NCBI RefSeq assembly: GCF_004193775.1
Contig: NC_041002.1
Location: forward strand, 4,265,261-4,329,260
DNA from: Glycine soja
Lineage: Eukaryota > Streptophyta > Magnoliopsida > Fabales > Fabaceae
Length of the DNA: 64,000 nucleotides
Reading direction: 5' to 3'
Shown piece after piece: positions 1 through 11,380 of the stretch. The notes under the pieces are model-generated. The model was not told the origin of the DNA, did no database searches, and saw nothing but the letters and a program-made list of their open reading frames with translations. Position 1 is the first letter of the stretch, and each line of letters begins with the position of its first letter. The position numbers and the translations under genes were made by a program.

Positions 1-3000
1 TTAATTATTAATGTGTTATTATTATTTTTTTGACAGCGTGTTATTATTATTATTATTGTGTTAATAATTTTTTAATTGTTATTGTGTTATTATTATTGTT
101 ATTTTGTTAATAGTTTTTTTTTAAATGATTTTATGATATATGAGTATTATTTTTATGGAAAATGCTAACATATGCCCTTAAGACACTTGTTAGTGTATTA
201 TGTATAGAAATTTTGTATTGAAAGTTGTGCAATTTACTTTTTTAAAAGTCAAAAATTGTTGTTTTTAAGACATAGTTACTAATGCGAACATGAAGTGAGA
301 ATCACTTTATTATTATTTTTTTAGGCAATAATGACTTTGTTATTAAAAGGTTTAAAATTTCTATCGTTTTTATTTTCTTTATTCAAACATTATAATTTAT
401 TTATCATCTTTTTCATTCACTTTTGTAACTTCCGTTATTTTTTTGTTTAAAATGTATTAATCTTTCAAAATCTTAAAAATCCATAAAGTACTTTGAAATC
501 TTAAAAATCTGTGTTAGAAATCCATTAAAATCTTGGGTTAAGAATCCTGATTGTAAAAAGTCTTTTAAAAAAAATCTTTTAAAATCCCACAAAATCAATA
601 CAATCCCACATAATCTTTTAAAATCTTCAAGATTGTTTTTGTCAAAATATTCTCTCAAAATCCCAATCCAATACACCCCCTTAGTCCTTCATAAATTAAT
701 TAGTCTCACTCTGATGACTGATCACAATCTACAACTTTTAAATTCTTGAGATGAATTTAATTCTGTCAAATTTAATTGCGAAAGGAACACATTGATTAAT
801 TAGAGATTAGATTGAAAAACTTAGCTGCAGGAAGAATGAAAATGAGCACACTAATAGTGGATTAAATACGTATTTTGTCATTTTCTTTTGTGGCGAAATC
901 ATCAATTATTAACAGTTCAGTTCTTTTGCCTTTAAACAAAAATGGACTTTCCAATTTATTAAATTACGTATAATGATTCTACGCGAGACTATGAGTAATA
1001 TTTTTATGAAATAGCTGGTGATAAAGGTAAATAAGAAAAAGATAATCTGGCAGTAAAAAAAAAATCAAGATTAAATTTGAAAATAAAAAGTATTTTATTC
1101 GTGCACATTCTTAAATACTAAAAAATATTTGTTTCACGAATATTTTTTTAGTCTGAAAAATACATAAATGAAAAAAATTATACCAAATTTATTACAAAGT
1201 AACAAAATAATTAATTTTGGGTATATTTTATTCATAAAAAACATAATTTAATGTTCAACCAATATTTATTCTCCATGGATGGAATATGTTTTAGTTATTT
1301 ATGGACATATAAAATATATTTCTTGTTAAATAAAATAAAATTCGGAGCAGAAAAATAAAAAGAAAAGTAAAGAAGAAGAGAATTGTATATATTCTTCCCA
1401 TAGGAGTAGCCTATTCCTATTTATAGTATAAAGATAATTTGAGAAGATATAAAAAATAAATATAAATAAAGAAAAATTATAAAAGATAATAAAAAATACC
1501 AACAACCACTAATAGATTATTCATAATATTTTATCTTGGATGTCGATCTAAGAATGTGTTTTGTTAAAATTTTAATAAAAAAATCATGTAGGATAAAAAT
1601 GTAATAAAAGATTATTATAACATTTAAATAATTGGCATGTTGAGTGTATTATTTCATGAAATAATTATCAAATATAATTACATCAATAAAAACATATATT
1701 AACAAATAAAATATTAATATAACATACATTGTATTACGTTATTCAAATACACATATATAAATACTATAGACAAGATTAATTATGATAGGATATCACATAA
1801 AAATTAAGATAAATTAATATATATAAAATTGAGATTTAAATAAATAGTAAAATGTCACATTCTTTAAAATAATATAAAAACAACACATCTGTGTAAATAA
1901 CACTATCAATGTTTAAAATGGACACCATTTATTCACAGAAAAATAAAACAACAAACCACCAATTTATGTTATAAACAACTTAATTAAAATTGTAAAAAAT
2001 GGTATTAGTAGCATTGATGTGAGAAGTGATATTCTGCTATTTTAGTTAAGGACACAAACCAGTATCAAAGTGACAGGGAAACAGCTGCAATATGGAAGGC
2101 ATGTAATCAACGATCACCTTGAAAAAAAAAACTGGCCTGATTTAATTAGAATGATCCACCTTTGGCTAGGACAACTTTTTTTAGGTCAAATTAGTTTATT
2201 GATTTTTTAACTTTTTTTTGGAATTTAATTTATTTTTTTAATTTTTAAAATCAATTCAATTTATCGTGTTATCTAAGTTGAACTAATAATATTAAGAAAT
2301 CACATTTTGTAACGACTTAAAATTATTTAATGATAATTTTAAATCATTATAAAATTCATATTTAGATCGTAAGATAAAATTTAAATTATAAGATCACATA
2401 AATTAATTTAGATGGTGAGATTAAATTGAATTAATTTTAAAAATTAGAAAATTAAATTAAACAAAAAAAAATTAAAGAACTAAATCGACTAATTTTTAAA
2501 ATTAAAGAATCAAATTAATTCCGAAAAAAATAAAAAATCAAATTAAACTTAAAAAATAAATCAGAGAAAAAAACTAATTTAATTTTTTTAACAACATATT
2601 GACCCATCTCGATGATCACCAACCGCAAAACAAATTTTAAAGATTTGATCTCGTTGTCTTACAATTATTAATATTATTTTCATTTTAAATTATTTATTAT
2701 TTGAAGAGTTTTAATTTATATTAAATTAATAAATATCTAGTTTTTATATAAATATTTTTAATTTAAATAAAAATATAATGATTTAAAGTTTGAGAAAAAG
2801 GAAAATTAAAAGATTGAAAAGAACTAATTTAATTATAATTTAAGATGAAAAATATATATTTTTTACGGAAAGATAAAAATTATTAAAATTAAAATCTTAA
2901 TATTAAAATTTAACGTAAAAGAAAAATTAAAAAATCATTAATAATTTACTATTTTCAAAATATAAAAATGTTAAATAATAATGAATACTTGTTTCTTAGA

Positions 3001-5179
3001 AAAAAAATAAAGTACAATATAAACTATTTTTATGCTAAGAAAAAATTGGATGTCACAACATCTTTATCGTTTGAAATTGTAAGATATGGTTATACTTGAT
3101 AAAAAAAAAATTGTAAATAACACAAGTATAATATATGAATTGAGTTTTTTTTATATGAGTGATCTGATTCAATTGTAAGAAAAAAACTAAAAGTGTATGA
3201 CTCACCAAGTCAATCACGTCACAATTTAAAGCCAAATCATGCTAAATCTGTTCGATTCGTACAAAGTTATATATGTATATCCAATCCTACTGGTTTGGAC
3301 CGGTTCAATAACATTGATTTTTCTAAGTTTCATAAAGTAATAGGAAGTAATATATTAGCATGCTGAGGAAATTGTCAAAGGTCCATCTGAGAGAATTATT
3401 ACAATTGCCTAAATTATTAGAAAAGTTTTATTTGATCACAACTACACATATAACATTGAGCAAAAACACTATGTTTGGACAATGAATAAAATACAAAGGA
3501 AATACATTGAGATGAAAGAAATAGAAAAAAATGAAATAAAAATGAGTTTAAAATAAAAATGTGTGATGTTTGCATTAATATAATTAGGAAAGAAAGAAAA
3601 AATAATTTATTTTCGTTTGTTTGATTAAATTGAAAATTAAAATAAAAGAAATTAAACAAGAGTTAGAGAAAATCACGAAAAAAGAAAACACATTGTCAAT
3701 AAAAAAAATGTAATTGTACTTTTAGTATTTTAGGTAAAGGTAACTTAATAACGTGAATGAAAAAAAAACTTAACTTAAAAGGAAAAATAAGAGTTACAAA
3801 TGGAAAATTATAATGTTTAACTTGATTTTTGGCCAGTGGGTTGACTTTAATTGTACTCTTAGTTTTTTAGGTATTGTAATTATGTAATTTTAATCTTTCA
3901 AGTTTCAATGGGACAATTAAGTTTTTTTTAAGTATCATAAATGTGTAATTTTAGTTTCTCATGTTCTATTTGTGTCAACTTAAAGTATTTTTAATGTTGG
4001 ATCTTAAATTGAATTCTTGAACTCAAAGATCTATTCTTCACAAGATTTATAACTAGACATTGATTTCGGATATTCAATGTGGATGATGAGTTCTTGTGGA
4101 AGAACTCTACATATTTGCTTTTGTTTAAACAAAGGTTTTTTAATGTCTTTATTTCTAACAGCTTCAAGTCTGGAAGCAATGAAAATGAAAACAAGAGAAT
4201 AAAAAATAACAACCAAATCCAGAATATGAATAGATCCCAAACAATAATAACAAGTTTCAATTATGAACAAATTCAGAACAATAACAAGTTTTAAGATAAG
4301 AAAGAAAAAATAAAATAAATTAAAAAAAATATGTTAACAATGACAATTCAAACCACAGCAAGCCGCATCACTCCTTTCTTGAGGAGGTCCTTCACCTCCC
4401 TCTATGTGTGGCCAATGAACACCACATTGAGCACCTTCAGCATGTTGTGGCTATGACAAACCATCATCGGCATCATTAGCCCTTCCCCAACGAGACCTTT
4501 CACCCCCCCCCCCCTCTACCATTTTGTAAAGAGGAGCATGAAGAAGAAGATAGGGTATAAGTGTTGTTTGTGTTTGAGCGTGAAGGGGAAGAATGGATGT
4601 GTAAATGATGTCTGTGTGAAAAGATTTTGTTTAAAAAAAATAAAAATTGCACTATTGTTTTTCTTATTTTCTATTTCTTAATATTTTTTGATAATTAAAG
4701 TTTATATAATTAATTATTTATATTTATTTTAAACTATTTTTTAAATAAAAATTTAAAAGATAGGTCCATTGTAGGACCTAAAAAAGTGACTTAATATCTT
4801 AAAGTGAGATTTACCACTAATGAAAGAGATCTTGAATCCTATATGACAATACAAAATCCACCAAAAAATGACTTAAGATCTTAAAATAAGATCTACATTA
4901 GCGAAATTCTTAATCTTTTAAGTATCACAATTGTATAATTTTAGTCCTTTTGCTTGTAAAAATTTGTTGATGTGATACTTACATGATTTGTGTGTATAAT
5001 GTCATGCCGACATGATATCTAAATTAACATGTCGACCTTTGATTTGACATGTACAATTTTAATCATCAAATTTCATAATTGTGATTTAGTTCTTAATTTT
5101 TGTAATGTTACTATTTTAGTCTCTAAATTTTATTGCTACACTAACAGTAGTATTTTAGTCCCCTAATTTTCATAGTAGT
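1..5179. other. AT-rich intergenic DNA, no gene seen
   Basis: Very AT-rich sequence with stops in all frames. The first ~110 bases are imperfect TTA/ATT repeats. The reading frames of 60-90 codons (for example near 3053, 3417 and 3991-4294) are made of Phe/Leu/Ile/Lys/Asn-rich translations of AT-rich DNA and show no domain. A run of twelve C at 4503-4514 sits in a slightly GC-richer patch (4340-4600) that I cannot assign to a gene. Confidence 0.6.
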
Positions 5180-6095
5180 AGTAAGGATAATTAGTCATTT
5201 TCGTCCTTGAATGTGTAAATCGCTGATAAATTCATTCCTGAAATATTAAAATTCAAATTTTAGTCACCGAAAGTGTAAAAAATGCGATAAATTTATCCAG
5301 CTATTAACTTGAGTCCGTTACTATTAATAAAATAGCCCACATGGCATAAAGGGACGAATTTGTCACAAAATTGATTGTCAACATGACTATGCTGAATAGA
5401 TTGAACCTAAATGTCAGTAAGTTACCATTATTAGACCTAAATGTCACTAATTTTTTTGAACGAAAATGTCAGTAATTTTTGTTTTAGACCATAATGTCAG
5501 TACGTTTCCATTGAACAAAAATGTCACTAAGTTATCCTTATTGGACCAAAATGTCAGTAATTTTCTATTATATCAAAATGTCGGTAATTTTTATTGGGCG
5601 TACTAACATTTTGGTTATACAAAAAATTATTGATATTTATATCTAATAAAAAATTACTGACATTTTGATACAATGAAAAATTATTGACATTTTAGTCTAA
5701 TAATGCTAACTTACTGACATTTTTTCCCAATGAAAACGTACTAATATTTTGATAAAAAAATTACTGACATTTTTGTTCAAAAAAAAATTACTGACATTTT
5801 AGTCCAACAAAAAATTACTGACATTTAGGTCCAATAATGATAACTTATTGACATTTTAGTCAAATTTATTCAGTATGACCACATTGATAATCTATTTTGT
5901 GACAAATTCGTGTATATGTGTCACGTAGATTATTTTATTAACTATAACGGATGAAAGTTAACAATCAAAAAAATTTGTCGTACTTTTTATACTCTTGATG
6001 ACTAAATTTTGAATTTTAATCTTTTAAAGATAAATTTATCAATAATTTATAAATTGAAGAATGAAAATAACTATTAATGCTAATATTAATCTTAT
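5180..6095. repeat. Large inverted repeat (foldback element), arms ~440 bp
   Basis: The left half (about 5180-5620) and the right half (about 5640-6095) are imperfect reverse complements. Matching blocks include GACGAATTTGTCACAAAATT at 5353 against its complement near 5895, and the TTAATAAAATAG / TTATTTTATTAA pair further out. The inner arms carry at least ten copies of AATGTCAGTAA, in plus orientation at 5409-5590 and in minus orientation at 5650-5860. The spacer is only a few tens of bases near 5630. It looks like a foldback or Mutator-type non-autonomous element. No coding sequence and no clear target duplication were found, so the class is open and the ends are approximate. Confidence 0.7.
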
Positions 6096-6300
6096 CTTTT
6101 ACGTAATAGAGTTTATCCAATCGTCCATTCACACTCCTACTTTACCAGCATTATAGTAATGAGTTCCTTTTTTGCCGACTATCTATGAGTTTGTCTTTTT
6201 GAGGTAAGTGTTGATCTAGACTAAAAAAATGTTGAACTTGATTTGTTGTTGAGGTTTAAAGGTTTTGATGAAGATAACTCGTATGAATGAATTCTATACC

Positions 6301-6305
6301 TGATT
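6301..6305. repeat. Target-site duplication, left copy (TGATT)
   Basis: This 5-bp direct repeat is matched exactly at 7951-7955 on the other side of the solo LTR. Confidence 0.75.
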
Positions 6306-7950
6306 TGTTGGATCAAGTGGCCTCAGAATAATTAAGAAAGGGGGGTTGAATTAATTATTCCTAAACCTTTACTAATTAAAAATTTACTCTTCTAAGGCTT
6401 TTACTTATGTTGTTAAGAGAATAAGGAGTAGAAGAGAAACTTAACCAAAAGTAAAAGCAGAAATTAAAATGCACAGCGGAAAATAAAAGAGTAGGGAAGA
6501 AGGAGACAAACACACAAGAGTTTTTATACTGGTTCGGCAACAACCCGTGCCTACATCCAGTCCCCAAGCAGCCTGCGATCCTTGAGATTTCTTTTCAACC
6601 TTGTAAAAATCCTTTTACAAGCAAAGATCCACAAGGGATGTACCCTCCCTTGTTCTCTTTGAACCTAGTGGATGTATCCTCCACTAGAACTGATCTACAA
6701 AAGATGTACCCTCTCTTGTTCTCAGTCAACAACCCAAGTAGATGTACCCTCTACTTGTACCACAAAGGATGTATCCTCCAATGTGTTAAGACAAAGATCT
6801 CAGGCGGTTAAACCTTTGATACTTTGTGAATGGGGATACAAAAGAATTCTCAGGCGGTTAGTCCTTTGAAAACTTTTGTATAAGGGAAAGGGAAAAATCA
6901 AAAGAATTCTCAGACTGTGTCGTTTTGAATTCTTTGACAAGGAAGAAGGGAGACACAAAAGAATTCAGGCGGTTCCTTCGTTCTTTTGGAAAAGGAAGAA
7001 GAGAGACACAAAAAGAATTCAGACGGTTAGTCCTTGGTGAATTCTTTTTGGCAAAGGGAGAAGAGATGAAAAGAAAGAATAGCACAAGTTTTCAAGGTTT
7101 AGAAAAACCAGAAAACTTTGGAAAGCTTTTGGCACAAAGAAGAAGAAGAAGTTCAAAGAGATTCAAGGCTTGTAAAGGATTGTAATGAATTGATTGGATA
7201 GAAAGATTCTTTGAAAGATTGAATGAATAAATTGAATCCAAAACAAAGTCTTGCTTTTATAGACTCTTCATGTCTGGTCAAGAGGACCATTTTGAAGAGT
7301 TATAACTTTTAGAAAAACTTAAAACCAATTTGAAAAAGTCAAAACTCATTTGAAGAGTTACATCTTTTGATTTATTCAGAAACAATCACTGGTAATCGAT
7401 TACCAAAACAGTGTAATCGTTTACACAAGCTTTTATGTGAAAGGATGTGACTCTTCACATTTGAATTTGAATTTCAACGTTCAAATGCACTGATAATCGA
7501 TTACCAAAACATTGTAATCGATTACAGCTTTTTGAAATCAATAGGAACGTTGTAAATTCAGTTGAAAACTTTTTCAAATCCATTTTGCTACTGGTAATCG
7601 ATTACAACAATCTGGTAATCGATTACTAGAGAGTAAACACTCTTTGGTAAACATGTTTTTGAGAAAAATCCATGTGCTACTCAGTTTTTGAAAAAACCTT
7701 TTCATTCTTATCTTGATTAAGCATTTTCTTGATTCTTGAATCTTGATCTCTTGAATCTTGATTCTTGATTCTTGAAATCAACTTTTCTCTTGAATCTTGA
7801 AGTGTTCTTGATTCTATCTTGAATATCTTGAACTCATTCTTTGATTGACCTTTGAGTTTTTTGTCATCATCTTTTGTTATCATCTTTGTTATCATCAAAA
7901 CATCTTTGAATCAAATCAATCTTGATTCATCATGAAACTTTGCTTCTACA
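6306..7950. mobile_element. Solo LTR of an LTR retrotransposon, 1645 bp
   Basis: The element starts TGTTG and ends TCTACA, giving the TG...CA ends of an LTR. It is flanked on both sides by the 5-bp direct repeat TGATT (6301-6305 and 7951-7955), the signature of integrase-mediated insertion. There is no gag or pol frame inside and no second LTR nearby, so it is best read as a solo LTR left by recombination between two LTRs. Inside are several GATGTACCCTC units (6630-6780), CAGGCGGTTAGTCCTTTG-like units (6800-7040), palindromes built on GGTAATCGATTACC (7390-7626) and a CTTGAATCTTGATT tandem tract (7730-7830). I believe this sequence type is common in legumes, but I could not search for it. Orientation is unknown. 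Confidence 0.8.
7390..7626. repeat. Cluster of GGTAATCGATTACC palindromes inside the LTR
   Basis: TGGTAATCGATTACCA at 7390-7405 is a perfect 16-nt palindrome. Variants follow at 7491-7505, 7513-7526 (TGTAATCGATTACA, perfect), 7592-7606 and 7612-7626. All share the core AATCGATT. Pairs are spaced about 20 bases apart. Confidence 0.75.
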
Positions 7951-7955
7951 TGATT
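7951..7955. repeat. Target-site duplication, right copy (TGATT)
   Basis: Exact copy of 6301-6305, directly after the terminal CA of the solo LTR. Confidence 0.75.
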
Positions 7956-8352
7956 AAGAATAATTATAAGGCTTTTAAATTTAATTGGGATTAGCTCATT
8001 AGGATGATTTATGAAACTAAAATTAAGCCAAATTTTTATAGTTAAAATCACTAAAGATAAAATATTTTAAATATACAAATAGTAAGAAATTTGAAGGATC
8101 TTCTACTAGTGTTTTGATTATTATAAGGAAAAACATTTGAGCAAACTTTCAGAATCTAACTCAAGAGTAAGAAAAGAGTAGCATCCAAGAATTGCACCCT
8201 CCACTTCATATTGGCCCAGAGCTCTATTTAGTCTTTCCTTGATTCCCTTGCCCTACCAATTTTTATTTTTATTTTTAATAAAAAAGCAGTGATGGTAAAT
8301 ATGTGTATGGTAATAATATTTTAATCCAAAATAATGCTCAACACCAACTGCA

Positions 8353-8372
8353 GTGAAACGACGTCGTTTCAC
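8353..8372. promoter_or_regulatory. 20-bp perfect palindrome with ACGT core, upstream of the coiled-coil gene
   Basis: GTGAAACGACGTCGTTTCAC is its own reverse complement over 20 bases and is centred on GACGTC, a bZIP-type C-box/ACGT core. It lies 17 bp upstream of the TATA box and 67 bp upstream of the start codon, so it sits in the core promoter. A role as a dimeric transcription-factor site is inference. Confidence 0.55.
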
Positions 8373-8388
8373 AAGGAGACCCCCTGGC

Positions 8389-8396
8389 TATAAAAA
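8389..8396 (+). promoter_or_regulatory. TATA box of the coiled-coil gene
   Basis: TATAAAAA lies 44 bp before the start codon at 8440. That would place transcription start near 8420 and give a very short 5' leader of about 20 bases. No better TATA is seen in the preceding 100 bp. Confidence 0.5.
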
Positions 8397-8439
8397 GCTG
8401 ACGAATTTGAAATGCAATGAAGAAAAACAGTGAACAGTG

Positions 8440-11380
8440 ATGGAATTGCTCAAGCTTTCGAAGCTGAAGCTCCAACTACAAGCCCTCGTCGCCGAAGTTC
8501 GTGATCTCAGGGTAACAATCTCCGTCTCCAATACCAATCGCTAATTCGCCAAAGCCGTTTCCTCTTCCACTAACCTTCGCACTTTCAGGACAGGGAGCGC
8601 TCCGCCACCGAGCAGCACCACCTTCTAATCCAGGTTTTCGATTCCCTTCAATTAGGTCAAGTTTCTTCGTCGCGTAGCGTAGCGCTTTCTGTATTTTCAC
8701 GCTGATTCGGTTTGCCACGTTTGAGAGCAGAAGCTGAAGCGGAACGAGGAAGAGTGCGGCAGAAAGATACAGGAATTGCAGGACGAGTTGGCTTCTGTAA
8801 AAGAGGAACGCCAGAAACTGGAGAGAAAGGTTTGGGGGAATTTAATGTTTGTGCAATTGTTGAAGTTTTTTTTTTTCTGCATAAAAAGATGGAAAAATTA
8901 ATTGAATTGTGTTTGTAAATTGTAATGCAGGTGATTTATCTTGAGAACGATAATGTGCTGCTTGAGAACAAGCAGAAAGAGTTGAAGGGAACGCTGAATA
9001 ATTTACTTCAGTCTAGGGAAAACTTTGTGAATGCTTACGAGGTTATTGTGTGTGATTGGTGCTTTTATTATCTGATATTTATGTTACCGCATAAACCGTG
9101 GTAACTTTCAAGTTAAGGGGTACTAGTGAGTAATGCAATATCTTCCCACAACATTTTGCTACTAATGCATAAAATTTCATGCAAACATTTTCCTACTGAT
9201 GAAAGTAAGAGCCCCACCCCACCCCACCCCGTGCAGACATCTGTCAAAAAGAAAAGAAGAAACAAACAAACATACACACACTTGGTTAGCTTGAAAGGAA
9301 ATTATGTTACTTGTTACCATAAGTAATTGTCTTGAGTGTGTTTGTTTGAATCTTCTGAAGGGGCCACAGCTGGAAGCTTTGGGCCGTTTATTTCATTGTC
9401 AGTTCTGTGCGTCTCCTAATATAGCTATTATTACTTGTTCCTAATCAACATGTTTGAGCATAACTGAAATACAACCAACACAATGAAGGCTCCTACTTTA
9501 TCGGGGAACATAAATGTTGGAACTTGGAACTCTCCTAATTATGGACTGCAATTGATTGTTTATTTGGGTTTGAATAATGGGTTATACAGGAATCTACTTC
9601 TCAAATGAAACGTTCAATTGAAGCCAAAGATAGGATGCTCGGTGTACTTTCAGAGAAAATAAGCTCTTATGTAGCATTGTTTGATTCAATAGAGAAGGAG
9701 GCGTTTTCTATCAAGCAAATTGTGGATAAAGTCCAGAATGTTGTCAATGATAGAGAGGGCATTGGTAAGTAGTTTCCTAACTAGTACTGTCTCTAAAGTG
9801 TGCTCATTTGTGGATATCCATACAAACAATAGAAATTTAAGTGCTGATTCAATTATTTTTTATTTCCTTTGTTCAGTGGCCAGCTTGAGAAACAAAATGG
9901 ATTGGGTCTCTGCATCTGAAAAAGAATTTGTTGGTAATCTAGAAATCCTGTTAACCTGTCCTACATTTTAAAACATGGTAATACTTAGTATGATATAAAT
10001 AATAGCTGTATATATGCACTGTGTTACATACCGTCTAAGTTTTTTCAACTGAAAAATCCTTCCTTTTTGTTGCAGAAAATATCTCTGATCTAAGAAATAA
10101 ACTGGAAAACAATGAGGCTGAATTAAGAAGAAAGGATAGAATCATCTCAGAACTTGAAGCAAAGCTGGATGTGGCAAAAGTTTGCAACCACAACCTAGCT
10201 AAAATGGAAGATATATCCATACCTGCATTGAATATTTATCTTTATCAAATACCATAAAGTTTATTTGCACTTTCATCTATGGATTCTTTTTTAATATTTT
10301 CTTAACCATCCTCACATTCAGAAAACTTTATCTGCAAAGGATGCAGAGATACAGAATTTAATTTCAGACAAAGAGGTTTAATATTTAATTTCTTCATTAT
10401 ATTATGACTTCTGATTGAAAGTCCTTATGATTTCTAATCATTTTTTTTAAAAAATAATCCAAAGGTTTTACATTATGAAGTTGGAAGCTTAAGACTTGTC
10501 TTACAGAGGATTCAGGATACTGTCACAAATATGAATGAAGAGGTAAATGGAATCCATCATTTTCTAGGTAGAATGATTTGATTTTTCAACACAATTTCTG
10601 ACTTAAATCTAATGTGTGTATTTAGTCCTCTTTTTTAAACTATCTATATATTGTAAATTACAAAAGTATATGAGGACAATAAAAAATACTATTTTCCTGG
10701 CACTGAAACTCTGGAAGCACATTTTTCCAATTATAATATTTTCACCTTGCACTTTGTTGTAGAAAGACACAACTACACAAGTATGCTGGTTTCTGTTTCA
10801 ATGAATAGTTGTAAAATTCTTCATCTGCTTCATAACTTAGGGTTGTCTGTATAGTCAGTTTCACAAATAATTCTTATTCCACTGTTTCTAGACAGCATCC
10901 AAGGAGCATATTCTATTTTATTTTTGTTTATATGATTATATCAGCACAATCTAATCTATGATGCTTATTTTTATTCCAGGACAAAAGGTTATTCTCATCA
11001 ATTTTGCAACATAAAGAAGCAATTGTAACGGATATGGAGATTGTAGATAACGGGTAAGGTTAATTTATTTAATGGTACATCTGTTAACTCTTAGAAATTA
11101 CTGTCTGAATTTATAGGCTTAATACAGGGAGAGAGAAAAAATCTCATGGAGATGGACATGTCTTTCCTAGACAGCTGGTTCATTGTTGGTCATTGTCCAT
11201 TCTAGTTAGCATGTGAATTGTACCTGATAATGAATGAAGAGAAGATATTGGGCTTTCCTTCAGTTCTAGCCTTATAGATGAATAATTAAATTATTTCATT
11301 CTCATTAAAATATTCATCACTTACCTAGGATGGAAGATGTTGTTCAAAACAATGAAGAGAAGACTCAGGAACCTACTTGA
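8440..11380 (+). CDS. Coiled-coil protein of unknown function, 319 aa, 11 exons, with a U12 AT-AC intron
   Basis: Exons: 8440-8511, 8589-8633, 8731-8829, 8931-9041, 9590-9764, 9877-9933, 10076-10212, 10316-10375, 10465-10542, 10980-11053 and 11329-11380. They sum to 960 nt (320 codons including TGA) without an internal stop. Nine introns are GT-AG. The one at 10213-10315 begins AT and ends AC. The protein starts MELLKLSKLKLQLQALVAEV and is charged and Leu/Glu/Lys-rich almost throughout, with heptad-like spacing (roughly residues 1-125 and 150-280). It has no signal peptide, no membrane segment and no domain I recognise. It is probably a soluble coiled-coil scaffold protein; I do not assign a function. 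The start is the first ATG after the TATA box and opens the coiled coil directly. Splice sites were predicted by eye, so small exon-end errors are possible. Confidence 0.8.
10213..10315 (+). other. U12-type AT-AC intron in the coiled-coil gene
   Basis: The 5' splice site is ATATCCAT, against the U12 consensus ATATCCTT. The branch site TTTCTTAAC lies at 10298-10306, close to the consensus TTCCTTAAC. The intron ends CAC, 10 nt after the presumed branch adenosine (10305). Removing 103 nt from AT to AC keeps the frame (Lys-Met-Glu-Asp joined to Ile-Gln-Lys-Thr). Without splicing the frame hits TAA near 10255. No GT donor lies between the last good codon and that stop, and using the following CAG (ending 10321) instead of AC would break the frame. 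Confidence 0.82.

Noticed and set aside
4503..4514. Run of twelve C
   Set aside because: An isolated homopolymer, possibly an assembly or slippage feature. No G-quadruplex-like pattern of repeated runs surrounds it.
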